Assembly: GCA_020638875.1 (NCBI GenBank) | Contig: JACKHS010000011.1 | Location: 1 to 64,000, forward strand | Length of the DNA stretch: 64,000 nt | Source of the DNA: Planctomycetota bacterium | GTDB lineage: Bacteria > Planctomycetota > UBA1135 > GCA-002686595 | Direction of reading: 5' to 3' | Shown: piece by piece, positions 46,675 to 54,229 of the stretch | Position numbering within the stretch: position 1 is the first letter of the stretch | How the letters are laid out: every line of letters starts with the position of its first letter | Notes under the pieces: model-generated | What the model was told of the DNA's origin: nothing | Seen by the model: the letters and a program-made list of their open reading frames with translations, nothing else | Database searches by the model: none | Program-made: the position numbers and the translations under genes

Positions 46675-47601
46675 TCAGGCCGCGCGCTCGGGCGCGCAGA
46701 CGCGATTCTTGCCCGAGTTCTTGGCGCGGTAGAGGTAGGCGTCGGCCTCGATGAACAGGCGCTTGGCCGAGCACAGGTCGCCGCCCTCGGTCACCGCGAC
46801 GCCGAACGACCCGGTGACCGGCAGCCGCTCGCCCTCCCAGTGCACCTCGCACTCGTCGATCAGCCGGCGCAGGCGCTCGGCGCACAGCCGCGCCTCCTCG
46901 AGCGAGGTCGAGCGCAGCAACACGGCGAACTCCTCGCCGCCGCAGCGGGCGAGGAGCTCGTCCTCGCGCAGGTGATCGTCGAGCACGGCCGCCACGGTGC
47001 GCAGCACGTGGTCGCCCGCCGCGTGACCCCAGGTGTCGTTGAGCACCTTGAAGTCGTCGAGGTCGAGCATCGCCAGGCCGAGGCACGAGCCGTGGCGCTG
47101 GGCGTGCGCGAACTCCTGCTCGAGCCGCAGCTCGAAGTAGCGCTTGTTGTGCACGCCCGTCAGCGGGTCGCGCGTGAGCGTCTCGTAGAGCTCGCGCTCG
47201 AAGCGCTCCTCCTCGAGGTCGCGGAACGAGAAGCGCAGCACCAGCGCGCCGCCCACCTGGAGCTTCGCGCCGTCGCGCAGCTCGACGAACTCCGGGCCGA
47301 GGCTGCGCGAGCCGATCAGCGTCCCGTTGGTGCTGCCGGCGTCGCGCACGCTGGCGGTGCCGTCGTGCGAGATCTCGATCTCGACGTGGCGGCGCGACAC
47401 CTCGGACTCGTTGAACACCAGGTCCGCTTCTCCCGAGCGGCCCAGGAGCCAACGGCCGGGCGAGAGCGAGTACACGCGCCCGGCCTCACCGCCCGCGAGG
47501 ACGGTCAGCCAAGCGCGGCGGCCGCGATCCTGGATCCCCGGCGGAACTCGTCTCCAGAGCGAGGTCCGGCCCAGGTCCTCGGGCGTTTGATCGTGCGACA
47601 T
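46675..47601 (-). CDS. FHA-GGDEF diguanylate cyclase
   Basis: A 308-residue cytoplasmic protein. The start at 47601 (MSHDQTPEDLGRTSLW) is preferred to the upstream in-frame start. Residues 30-120 form an FHA domain with its phosphothreonine-binding set: Gly54-Arg55, Ser69, His72, Asn92-Gly93 (LLGRSG, SRRH, TNG). Residues 140-300 form a GGDEF domain with the active-site sequence GGEEF at 221-225 and 'DLDDFKVLNDTWGHAAGDHVLRTVAAVL'. It should make c-di-GMP. The product-inhibition site reads RxxE (212-215) instead of RxxD, so feedback inhibition may be weak. The FHA domain suggests control by a Ser/Thr kinase. Confidence 0.92.
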   Translation of the reverse strand: MSHDQTPEDLGRTSLWRRVPPGIQDRGRRAWLTVLAGGEAGRVYSLSPGRWLLGRSGEADLVFNESEVSRRHVEIEISHDGTASVRDAGSTNGTLIGSRSLGPEFVELRDGAKLQVGGALVLRFSFRDLEEERFERELYETLTRDPLTGVHNKRYFELRLEQEFAHAQRHGSCLGLAMLDLDDFKVLNDTWGHAAGDHVLRTVAAVLDDHLREDELLARCGGEEFAVLLRSTSLEEARLCAERLRRLIDECEVHWEGERLPVTGSFGVAVTEGGDLCSAKRLFIEADAYLYRAKNSGKNRVCAPERAA

Positions 47602-47732
47602 AGGTGCGGATAGAGCGCGTCCCTGCGAGGGCGGACGCGCGCCTTCCATCGGCACCTGGGGGCCGGCTCAATAGGCAGAATCCCTGGAACCTGCCAGGGA
47701 TCGTGCGACCTCCCGGGGAGCGGCCGCGAGGG

Positions 47733-49055
47733 CTATTTGCCCGGAAAGGGGTCATACCAGCGGCACATGCCCTTGCCGTTGCGGATGCCCTGCGGATCGA
47801 CCTGGCGAGCGCCCACGACGGCGTGCGCGCCGTCCAGCGCGACGGCGAGGCCGAAGTCGTCCTCCGCGACGGCCAGCGGGCGCGGCAGGGCGCGCAACGG
47901 GCCCCAGTCGGCGCCCTCGCGCAGGCTCAGGAAGGCGGCGCCGGAGCGCACCGGCTCCGTGCCGCCGTAGCGCGCGCCGACCAGCGCGGCGGCGTCGGAG
48001 AGCGCGACGGCGCAGCCGAAGTACTCGCCGCCGCGCGCGCCGGGCTGGGTCCAGCTCGCGACCCGCCGCCAGGCGCGGAAGCCGCGCTCGTACAGGTGCA
48101 CCGCGCCGCTGTCGCGGCCCGCGCCGTCCTCCCAGGGCGCACCGACGAGCAGCTGGTCGCCGGCGAGCGCGACCGACAGCCCGAAGCAGGCGCCGACCTG
48201 CGGCTCGGGGGCGGTGAGCCGCACGGCCTCGCGCCAGCGCGCGGCCTCGCGCTCGTAGACGCGCACCTCGCCGCGGCTCTCGCCGGCGGCGTAGGCACCG
48301 ACCGCCAGCCGGTCGCCGAGCAGGTCGAGGGCGAAGCCGAACTCGTCGCCCTCGGCGCTGCTGGCGCCGTCGAGCTTGGTGTGCTGGCGCCAGCGGCCGT
48401 GATCGAGCTCGAACACGTACACCGCGCCCGTGCGCCGCGTGCCGGCGCCGCCGAAGCGCGCGCCCACCGCGAGGCGCGTCCCGTCGAGCGCCACGCTCAC
48501 GCCGAGGTTGTCGCCCGCGCGCGCGTCCTCCGCGTAGAGGCGCGCCGCCTGGTTCCAGTAGGCGCCGTCCCACTCGAAGACGAACACCGCGCCGGCCTGG
48601 TCCGCCCGCTCGTCGTTCCAGGGCGCGCCGACCACGAGGCGGTCGCCGTCGAGCGCGACCGCCATGCCGAAGTAGTGGTCCCGCCCGCCGGTGGTGGGCG
48701 CGATCAGGTCGATCTGGCGCCAGCCCTCCGGGCCGAGCTCGAAGGTCGCGGCGGAGCCCGAGTTGCCGCCGGAGATGTCGTCGTAGGGCAGGCCGACGAC
48801 GAGCCTCCCGCCGTCGAGCGCGACCGCCGCGCCGAACCAGTCGTCCACCTGCGCGTCCCAGGCGCCGAGCACCTGGGTGCGGAAGCGCGTCTCGCCCGTG
48901 CCTTCGAGCAGCACGGGCGCGGGCGGCGCCGGCGGCGCCTCCGAGGAGGCCCGTCGAGGCAGGCCCAGGAACGCCAGCAGCGACACCCCTGCCGCGAGCG
49001 CCAGATCCCGGCGTCGGCGGCTGCGGAGGCGTGCGGGTCCGGCTCGTGCGTTCAC
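47733..49055 (-). CDS. FG-GAP-like beta-propeller protein, exported
   Basis: A 440-residue protein (GTG 49055; another in-frame GTG at 49151 would add 32 residues). A basic region and a hydrophobic segment ('RRRRDLALAAGVSLLAFLGLPRRASS') act as signal peptide. Then come seven similar units of about 50 residues with 'YFGxAVALDGDRLVVGAPWND…GAVFVFE' patterns, the hallmark of FG-GAP/integrin-alpha-like blades in bacterial surface proteins. The repeats run to the C-terminus (…NGKGMCRWYDPFPGK). Probably extracellular or surface-exposed; ligand unknown. The AGGAG beside GTG 49055 lies too close to be a normal site, so the start is uncertain. Confidence 0.8.
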   Translation of the reverse strand: MNARAGPARLRSRRRRDLALAAGVSLLAFLGLPRRASSEAPPAPPAPVLLEGTGETRFRTQVLGAWDAQVDDWFGAAVALDGGRLVVGLPYDDISGGNSGSAATFELGPEGWRQIDLIAPTTGGRDHYFGMAVALDGDRLVVGAPWNDERADQAGAVFVFEWDGAYWNQAARLYAEDARAGDNLGVSVALDGTRLAVGARFGGAGTRRTGAVYVFELDHGRWRQHTKLDGASSAEGDEFGFALDLLGDRLAVGAYAAGESRGEVRVYEREAARWREAVRLTAPEPQVGACFGLSVALAGDQLLVGAPWEDGAGRDSGAVHLYERGFRAWRRVASWTQPGARGGEYFGCAVALSDAAALVGARYGGTEPVRSGAAFLSLREGADWGPLRALPRPLAVAEDDFGLAVALDGAHAVVGARQVDPQGIRNGKGMCRWYDPFPGK

Positions 49056-49229
49056 CTCCTGCTCATCGGGTCGCGCGCCGGGCGCGGTGGACGCGACCTC
49101 GGGGGCATTTGCCCGGGCGCTCGAACCTGTTGGAGCGAAGCGGCTCCCCACGCGCTGCCCGACGGCCCGTCCGAGGCGGGCCTCGGAGGTCTCCTCGCCG
49201 ATCGGCGACGCGTGGCCGTGGACGGAGAG

Positions 49230-50078
49230 CTACTCCTCGCGTGCGAGGTCGAGCTCCATGCCGGCGCGCAAGAGGTGCAGCGCGACGCCGCGCGCCGCGT
49301 GCGCGTCCCCGGGCTCGCTCGCGCTGACCTCCGCGTGGCGCGCGTCGAACACCGCGACGTTGCTGCGGCCGACGACCTCGAAGCGCGTGCCGCGCACGAC
49401 CACCGCGGTGCGCTCGTCGATCGCCACGCCGACGTCGTCGGGGTGGTCGAGCACCGCGCTCCACAGCCGCTGCAGGCGACGGCGCCGCAGCGCGTGCTGG
49501 TCCACGATCACGCCGGGCCACAGGCCGAGGCCCGCGGCGAGCTCGGTGCCGCCGGCGCGCACGGCCTCGAGCTCCGCCTCGCCCGTGAGCATGCGCGCCG
49601 ACATCACCGCGGCGCCCGCGCTCGTGCCGCCGAACACGACGCCGCGCGCGTGCAGCGCGCGCAGCACGTCGACGAGGCCCGCGGTGTCGAGCGCCTCCAT
49701 CAACGCGTTCTGGCTGCCGCCCGGCATCCACACCAGTGTGGCGCGCTCGAGCTCCGCGCGAGTGCGCGTCGCGGTGAGGTCGTCGAGCACGAGCGCCTCG
49801 GCGGCGCCGGCCTCCAGGAACATCTCGGCCGAGCCGAGGCCGCGGTCCTCGGCGTTCGAGGCGTGCGGCAGCACCGCGACCACGGCGCGCGCGCCGCCGG
49901 CGAGCTCGAGCGCGCGCGCGATCGCCTCGGGCGGCGTGCCGCCGCCGCCGACCACGACCAGCGCGCCGGGGGCGCGCGCCGCCGTCCCGCGCGAGAGGCC
50001 CAGCGTCAGCGCCAGGCAGAGGACCAGGCCGAGCGCCAGCCCGCTCGAGCGGAGGGCGCGTCCGTGAAGGTCTCGCAT
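49230..50078 (-). CDS. Cyanophycinase-like exported serine peptidase (S51)
   Basis: A 282-residue peptidase S51 family protein, probably exported (signal-like stretch 'LALGLVLCLALTLGLSRG', residues 13-31). The core has 'GALVVVGGGGTPPEAIARALELAGG', 'LVWMPGGSQNALMEAL' and the nucleophile motif 'VVFGGTSAGAAVMSARMLTGE' (Ser in GTSAGA), then 'VIVDQHALRRRRLQRLWSAVLDHPDDVGVAIDERTAVVV'. Cyanophycinases hydrolyse cyanophycin (Asp-Arg polymer) to beta-Asp-Arg dipeptides; related S51 enzymes cleave other Asp-containing peptides. No cyanophycin synthetase gene is in the window, so the natural substrate may be different. Cyanophycinase homologues with signal peptides are known to be secreted. Confidence 0.82.
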   Translation of the reverse strand: MRDLHGRALRSSGLALGLVLCLALTLGLSRGTAARAPGALVVVGGGGTPPEAIARALELAGGARAVVAVLPHASNAEDRGLGSAEMFLEAGAAEALVLDDLTATRTRAELERATLVWMPGGSQNALMEALDTAGLVDVLRALHARGVVFGGTSAGAAVMSARMLTGEAELEAVRAGGTELAAGLGLWPGVIVDQHALRRRRLQRLWSAVLDHPDDVGVAIDERTAVVVRGTRFEVVGRSNVAVFDARHAEVSASEPGDAHAARGVALHLLRAGMELDLAREE

Positions 50079-50111
50079 GCAGCGCTCCTGGCCGCCGCGC
50101 GGCCGCTCGGG

Positions 50112-50188
50112 TGGCCCGCCCGCCAGGACTCGAACCTGGGACCCTCGGATTAGAAATCCGATGCTCTATCCGGCTGAGCTACGGGCGG
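50112..50188 (-). tRNA. tRNA-Arg (anticodon TCT)
   Basis: On the minus strand CCGCCCG (50188-50182) pairs with CGGGCGG near the 3' end. The anticodon arm TCGGA-TTTCTAA-TCCGA gives anticodon TCT (Arg, codons AGA/AGG). The T-arm has CCAGG-TTCGAGT-CCTGG. The 3' CCA is encoded (positions 50114-50112). Confidence 0.96.
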
Positions 50189-50264
50189 CGCGCCGGAAGG
50201 ATAGCGCAGCGCGCGGCGGAATGCGGCGCCCGGGCGCGCGAGGAATCGCGGCGGAGGCGGGCGC

Positions 50265-50594
50265 TCAGAAGAGCCCGGCGATGCGCGGCGCGGGCATGGG
50301 CAGGCGGAAGGAGTCGAGCAGGGGCCACTCGACGCGCGCGAGCGCCTCGCCGGGGGTGGCGCCGTGGCGCGCGCAGACCGGCAGGCCGAAGCGGCGCGCG
50401 ACGCGCACGCGGAAGCGGCGCGCGGGCGCGGCGGCGGCGTCCTCGTAGAGCTCGACCGTCAGGCGGTAGGTGCGACCGTCGGGCGCGACGCGCTGGGCGA
50501 CGAGGCTCCCGCTTCGGGCGCGCAACACCTCGCAACCTTGAGCGCGGAGGACGACGGCGAGGCTTCCTTCGTGACGGCGCGTGGCGTTCTTCAT
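50265..50594 (-). CDS. Small hypothetical protein between two tRNA genes
   Basis: A 109-residue protein I cannot assign. It has a beta-rich middle ('GSLVAQRVAPDGRTYRLTVELYEDAAAAPARRFRVRVARRFGLPVCARHG') and ends 'VEWPLLDSFRLPMPAPRIAGLF'. Codon usage is normal for the genome and the frame is bounded by two tRNA genes on the same strand. Probably a genuine small gene. Confidence 0.5.
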   Translation of the reverse strand: MKNATRRHEGSLAVVLRAQGCEVLRARSGSLVAQRVAPDGRTYRLTVELYEDAAAAPARRFRVRVARRFGLPVCARHGATPGEALARVEWPLLDSFRLPMPAPRIAGLF

Positions 50595-50664
50595 GTCGCC
50601 GAAGCTACGCGTTGCGACCGCGCGAGTTCGCTGGGGAATCTACCCGAGGTGCGCGCGACGCGCG

Positions 50665-50740
50665 TGGTCGGGGAGATGGGACTCGAACCCACGACTCGTA
50701 GCACCCAAAGCTACGCCTCTACCAACTGAGGTACTCCCCG
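50665..50740 (-). tRNA. tRNA-Pro (anticodon TGG)
   Basis: On the minus strand CGGGGAG (50740-50734) pairs with CTCCCCG. The anticodon arm GTAGC-TTTGGGT-GCTAC gives anticodon TGG (Pro, codons CCN). The T-arm is GTGGG-TTCGAGT-CCCAT. Discriminator A, and CCA is encoded (50667-50665). Confidence 0.96.
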
Positions 50741-50886
50741 CCTGCGCGGTCGCAGAGCGTAGCAGGCGCGCGCCTCCGCGCGTACCGCGGAGCGCGACGC
50801 GAAACGGCGCGGAAGCTGCCGAACGGCGCAGCGGACGTGGCATTTCGGTGGTCGCGCCCGAGGGGCGCGGATACCCTGTCGCGGCT

Positions 50887-52236
50887 ATGAAGGTCCTCGT
50901 CGTCGGCGGCGGCGGGCGTGAGCACGCCCTCTGCTGGAAGATCGCCCAATCGCCCAAGCTCACCAAGCTCTACTGCGCCCCCGGGAACGCGGGCACGGCC
51001 GACGTGGCCGAGAACGTGGACCTCGCCGCGACCGACGTCGCGGGCCTCGTGCGCTTCGCGGTGAGCCAGTCGCTGGACCTCGTCGTCGTCGGCCCCGAGG
51101 ACCCGCTGGTCGCGGGCCTCGCCGACGAGTTGCGCGAGGCCGGCATCGCGGTCTTCGGTCCGGGCGCGCGCGGCGCCGAGCTCGAGGGCTCGAAGGCCGC
51201 GACCAAGGACCTGCTCGAGCGCCACCGCATCCCGACGGCGACCGCGCGGCGCTTCGACCGCTCGGGACAGGCCAAGACCTACCTCGAGAACTGCACGGTC
51301 TGGCCGCAGGTCGTCAAGGCCGACGGCCTCGCGGCCGGCAAGGGCGTGATCATCTGCAAGGACGCGCGCGAGGCCTGTCGCGAGATCGACTCGCTGATGG
51401 AGGAGCGGCGCCTGGGCGGCGCCGGCGAGCGCGTGCTGATCGAGGAGTTCCTCGAGGGCGAGGAGGCCAGCGTGCTCGCCATCACCGACGGCGAGGCGAT
51501 CCTGATCCTGGAGCCCGTGGTCGACCACAAGCAGGTCGGCGAGGGCGACACGGGGCCGAACACCGGCGGCATGGGCGTCTACTCGCCCGCGCCGAGCCTG
51601 ACGCGCCGCCTGCTGCGCCAGATCGAGCAGCGCGTCGTGATCCCCTCGATCCACGGCCTGCGCCGCGAGGGTATCGACTTCCGCGGCGTGCTCTTCATCG
51701 GTCTGATGATCACCGAGCAGGGCCCGAAGGTGCTCGAGTACAACGTGCGCTTCGGCGACCCCGAGATGCAGGCCGTGGCGCGACGCTTCAAGAGCGACCT
51801 GCTGCCGTACCTGCACGCCACGGCGACGGGCAAGCTCTCCAAGATGGCGCCGCCCGACTGGGACCCGCGCTTCTGCGTCGGCGTCGTCGCGGCCAGCGAG
51901 GGCTACCCGGGCTCGTACCGCAAGGGCGACCGCATCCGCGGCCTCGACGAGGCCGGCGAGCGCCAGGACGTCGTCGTCTTCCACGCCGGCACCTCCGAGC
52001 TCGAGGGCGAAGTCGTCACCAGCGGCGGCCGCGTGCTGTGCGTGACGGGCATGGGGGAGACCATCGACGCCGCACGCGACGCGGCCTACGGCGCGTACGA
52101 CGACATCGACTGGGCCGGCAAGTTCTGCCGCCGCGACATCGGCACGCGCGTCGAGCACCGCAAGGAGCGCATCCGCAAGATGCTGGGCGCCGGCCGGACC
52201 AAGGGCGGCGCAGGGCGCGAGCCCGTGCGCGACTGA
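50887..52236 (+). CDS. purD: Phosphoribosylamine-glycine ligase
   Basis: A 449-residue ATP-grasp enzyme that joins glycine to phosphoribosylamine (second step of purine synthesis). Start ATG 50887: 'MKVLVVGGGGREHALCWKIAQSP'. Characteristic blocks are 'VGPEDPLVAGLADELREAGIAVFGPGARGAELEGSKAATKDLL', 'VKADGLAAGKGVIIC', 'EEFLEGEEASVLAITDG', 'QVGEGDTGPNTGGMGVYSPAP' and 'EYNVRFGDPEMQAV'. The tail has 'VTGMGETIDAARDAAYGAYDDIDWAGKFCRRDIG'. Full length and intact. The other purine genes purQ and purL are 1.2 kb away on the opposite strand. Confidence 0.97.
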   Translation: MKVLVVGGGGREHALCWKIAQSPKLTKLYCAPGNAGTADVAENVDLAATDVAGLVRFAVSQSLDLVVVGPEDPLVAGLADELREAGIAVFGPGARGAELEGSKAATKDLLERHRIPTATARRFDRSGQAKTYLENCTVWPQVVKADGLAAGKGVIICKDAREACREIDSLMEERRLGGAGERVLIEEFLEGEEASVLAITDGEAILILEPVVDHKQVGEGDTGPNTGGMGVYSPAPSLTRRLLRQIEQRVVIPSIHGLRREGIDFRGVLFIGLMITEQGPKVLEYNVRFGDPEMQAVARRFKSDLLPYLHATATGKLSKMAPPDWDPRFCVGVVAASEGYPGSYRKGDRIRGLDEAGERQDVVVFHAGTSELEGEVVTSGGRVLCVTGMGETIDAARDAAYGAYDDIDWAGKFCRRDIGTRVEHRKERIRKMLGAGRTKGGAGREPVRD

Positions 52237-52308
52237 TCCGAGCCGAGCCTTGATCTGGGCCGACGCCCGGACGATGCTGCGCCCCGCGCCCGAGGGCGCG
52301 CCAGGACC

Positions 52309-52773
52309 GTGGAACAGGACGCCATCCGCAAGCGCTTCGAGGAGTTCCTCCGGGGACGCTCCCTCAAGCTGACCAGTCAGCGCGAGCGCATCTTCGAGCG
52401 CGCGTTCGACACGCTCGAGCACTTCACGGCGGAGACGCTCTACACCTGGATGCGCGAGGTGCCTGGAGCGCGCGTGTCGCGCGCGACGGTCTACCGCACG
52501 CTCAACCTGCTCGAGGAGGGCGGCTTCGTCACCTCGATGAACAACGGGTTGGGCGACATCGTCTACGAGCACGTGCTCGGCCACGAGCACCACGACCACC
52601 TGGTGTGCCTCGAGTGCGGTCGCATCGACGAGTTCCAGAACACCGAGATCGAAGCGCTGCAGCTCGAGGTGGCGCGTCGGATGGGCTACGAGCTCGAGAG
52701 CCACATCCTGCGCCTCGAGGGCCGCTGCGCGGCCTGTCAGGCCAAGCAGGCGGGCACGGGCTCACGCCGCTGA
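52309..52773 (+). CDS. Fur-family metalloregulator
   Basis: A 154-residue Fur-family repressor (Fur, Zur or PerR type). GTG 52309 is the start. An N-terminal winged helix ('LKLTSQRERIFERAFDTLEHFTAETLYTWMRE…SRATVYRTLNLLEEGGF') is followed by the metal-binding domain with His94, His95, His97 and two CxxC pairs (Cys100/103, Cys140/143), the structural zinc site. Which metal it senses cannot be told from this alone. Located 72 bases behind purD on the same strand. Confidence 0.92.
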   Translation: MEQDAIRKRFEEFLRGRSLKLTSQRERIFERAFDTLEHFTAETLYTWMREVPGARVSRATVYRTLNLLEEGGFVTSMNNGLGDIVYEHVLGHEHHDHLVCLECGRIDEFQNTEIEALQLEVARRMGYELESHILRLEGRCAACQAKQAGTGSRR

Positions 52774-52859
52774 CGCGCGCCGTCGCGACGCGTCGAGAGT
52801 CGCGCGTCGGTGCGCGCTCGCGCCCGGCGCGTCCTGTGAGCGAGGCACCGCGCCGGCAC

Positions 52860-52876
52860 CGCGGGCGCAGCCCGCG
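52860..52876. terminator. Hairpin between convergent genes
   Basis: CGCGGGC-GCA-GCCCGCG (7-bp perfect stem) lies just downstream of the lipoprotein stop (52884, minus) and after the Fur gene. Confidence 0.4.
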
Positions 52877-52883
52877 CGCGGGC

Positions 52884-53267
52884 TCAGTGCGCCAGTCGGT
52901 CGAGGATGCGGTCGAAGACCATCTCCGCGATCTCGCCGTTGGCGACGCCGAACTTGCGCGCCGACACGGCCAGGCGCGTCTGGTCGAGGTCGAAGGCCTC
53001 GACCGAGACCGTCACCGTCGCGTCGTCGACCATGCCCACCGCGGTGCGCAGGTCCTCGTCGACGTCGATCGGGTCGCTGGCCTGCTGGCTCAGCGACGCC
53101 TTGGCGACGGCCCACGTGACGTCCACGCTCTCGCGCACCTGCGCCACGTACGTGTTGTTGTCCATCATGTCCTGGCTGATGACCACGCCCGCACCGACGC
53201 CGAGGACGGCGAGGCAACCGGGGGTGACGAGAGCGAGGAGCAGGGCGAGGAGGGCGGAGCTACGCAT
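52884..53267 (-). CDS. DUF3568-like lipoprotein
   Basis: A 127-residue putative lipoprotein: signal 'MRSSALLALLLALVTPGCLAVLG' with lipobox VTPGC (Cys18). The mature part ('SQDMMDNNTYVAQVRESVDVTWAVAKASLSQQASDPIDVDEDLRTAVGMVDDATVTVSVEAFDLDQTRLAVSARKFG…AEMVFDRILDRL') matches my memory of DUF3568 proteins, which are small outer-membrane-associated proteins of unknown role. It is a single gene, convergent with the Fur-family gene. Confidence 0.75.
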   Translation of the reverse strand: MRSSALLALLLALVTPGCLAVLGVGAGVVISQDMMDNNTYVAQVRESVDVTWAVAKASLSQQASDPIDVDEDLRTAVGMVDDATVTVSVEAFDLDQTRLAVSARKFGVANGEIAEMVFDRILDRLAH

Positions 53268-53436
53268 GGCGGGTCTTCGGGACGGGCGGAGGCGGCGCGG
53301 CCGGCGCTCGTCGTGAGGGAGCGGGGTGCCGTCGGGCGGGAGAGGGGGTCGGGTGGTCGGGGCGCGCCCGACCGCCGGCGAAGCTAGCGAATCGCGCGCG
53401 GCGATTCAGCCGTGGATCCGGGCTTTCTGCGGCGCC

Positions 53437-54225
53437 TCAGGGCACCAGCGAGCCGGCCGCGGTCGCGACCATGCGGCGGTAGAAGGCGAGGCCCTCGCCC
53501 TCCGTGCGCGCGCCGAGGCGCGTCCAGCGCGGGTGGTTCCACGGGTCGAGGTTGCGTTCGGGGTGCGGCATCAGGCCCAACACGCGGCCGGTCGGGTCGC
53601 ACAGGCCGGCGATGTGCGCCACGGAGCCGTTGGGGTCGGCCGGGTAGGCGGGCTCGCCGCCGGCGGGGTCCACGTAGACGAGCGCGATCTGGCCGTTGGC
53701 CTTCAGGCGCGCGAGCGTCGCGGCGTCCTTGACGACGAAGCGCCCCTCGGCGTGCGCCACGGGCACCGGCATGCGCTCGCCGGCGACGATCCACGGGCAC
53801 GCGCAGGGCTGCGCCTCGAGCTCGACCCAGCGGCACTCGTAGTGGTTCGAGGCGTTGTTGGTCAGCGCGATGTCGCGCCGGCCCTGCGCGTCCACGCTGC
53901 CGAAGAGCCCCGAGTCGACGAGCACCTGGAAGCCGTTGCAGACGCCGAGCGCGAGGCCGCCGCGGTCGACGTACGCGCGCAGCGCCGCGGCGAGGCGGTG
54001 GCGCAGGTCGAGGCCCCACACGCGGCCGGCGCCGACGTCGTCGCCGTAGCTGAAGCCGCCGGCGAAGACCACGATCTCGAGCTCGTCGAGTCGTTGCGGC
54101 TCGGCGACGAGGCGGTTGTGGTGCAGGACCTCGACCTCGGCGCCGCCGAGGCGCAGCGCGCGGGCGGTCTCGGCCTCGCAGTTGGTGCCTGCGGCGCGCA
54201 GGACGAGGGCGCGGGGAGTCGTCAT
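53437..54225 (-). CDS. purQ: Phosphoribosylformylglycinamidine synthase glutaminase subunit
   Basis: A 262-residue class I glutamine amidotransferase that supplies ammonia to PurL. The nucleophile is Cys96 in 'LALGVCNGFQVL'; the His-x-Glu pair is in 'LMPHPERNLDP'. It also has 'IVVFAGGFSYGDDVGAG' and 'NNASNHYECRWVELE', typical of PurQ. It follows purL at a distance of 4 bases on the same strand, so the two are one transcription unit. Confidence 0.95.
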   Translation of the reverse strand: MTTPRALVLRAAGTNCEAETARALRLGGAEVEVLHHNRLVAEPQRLDELEIVVFAGGFSYGDDVGAGRVWGLDLRHRLAAALRAYVDRGGLALGVCNGFQVLVDSGLFGSVDAQGRRDIALTNNASNHYECRWVELEAQPCACPWIVAGERMPVPVAHAEGRFVVKDAATLARLKANGQIALVYVDPAGGEPAYPADPNGSVAHIAGLCDPTGRVLGLMPHPERNLDPWNHPRWTRLGARTEGEGLAFYRRMVATAAGSLVP

Positions 54226-54229
54226 CGGA

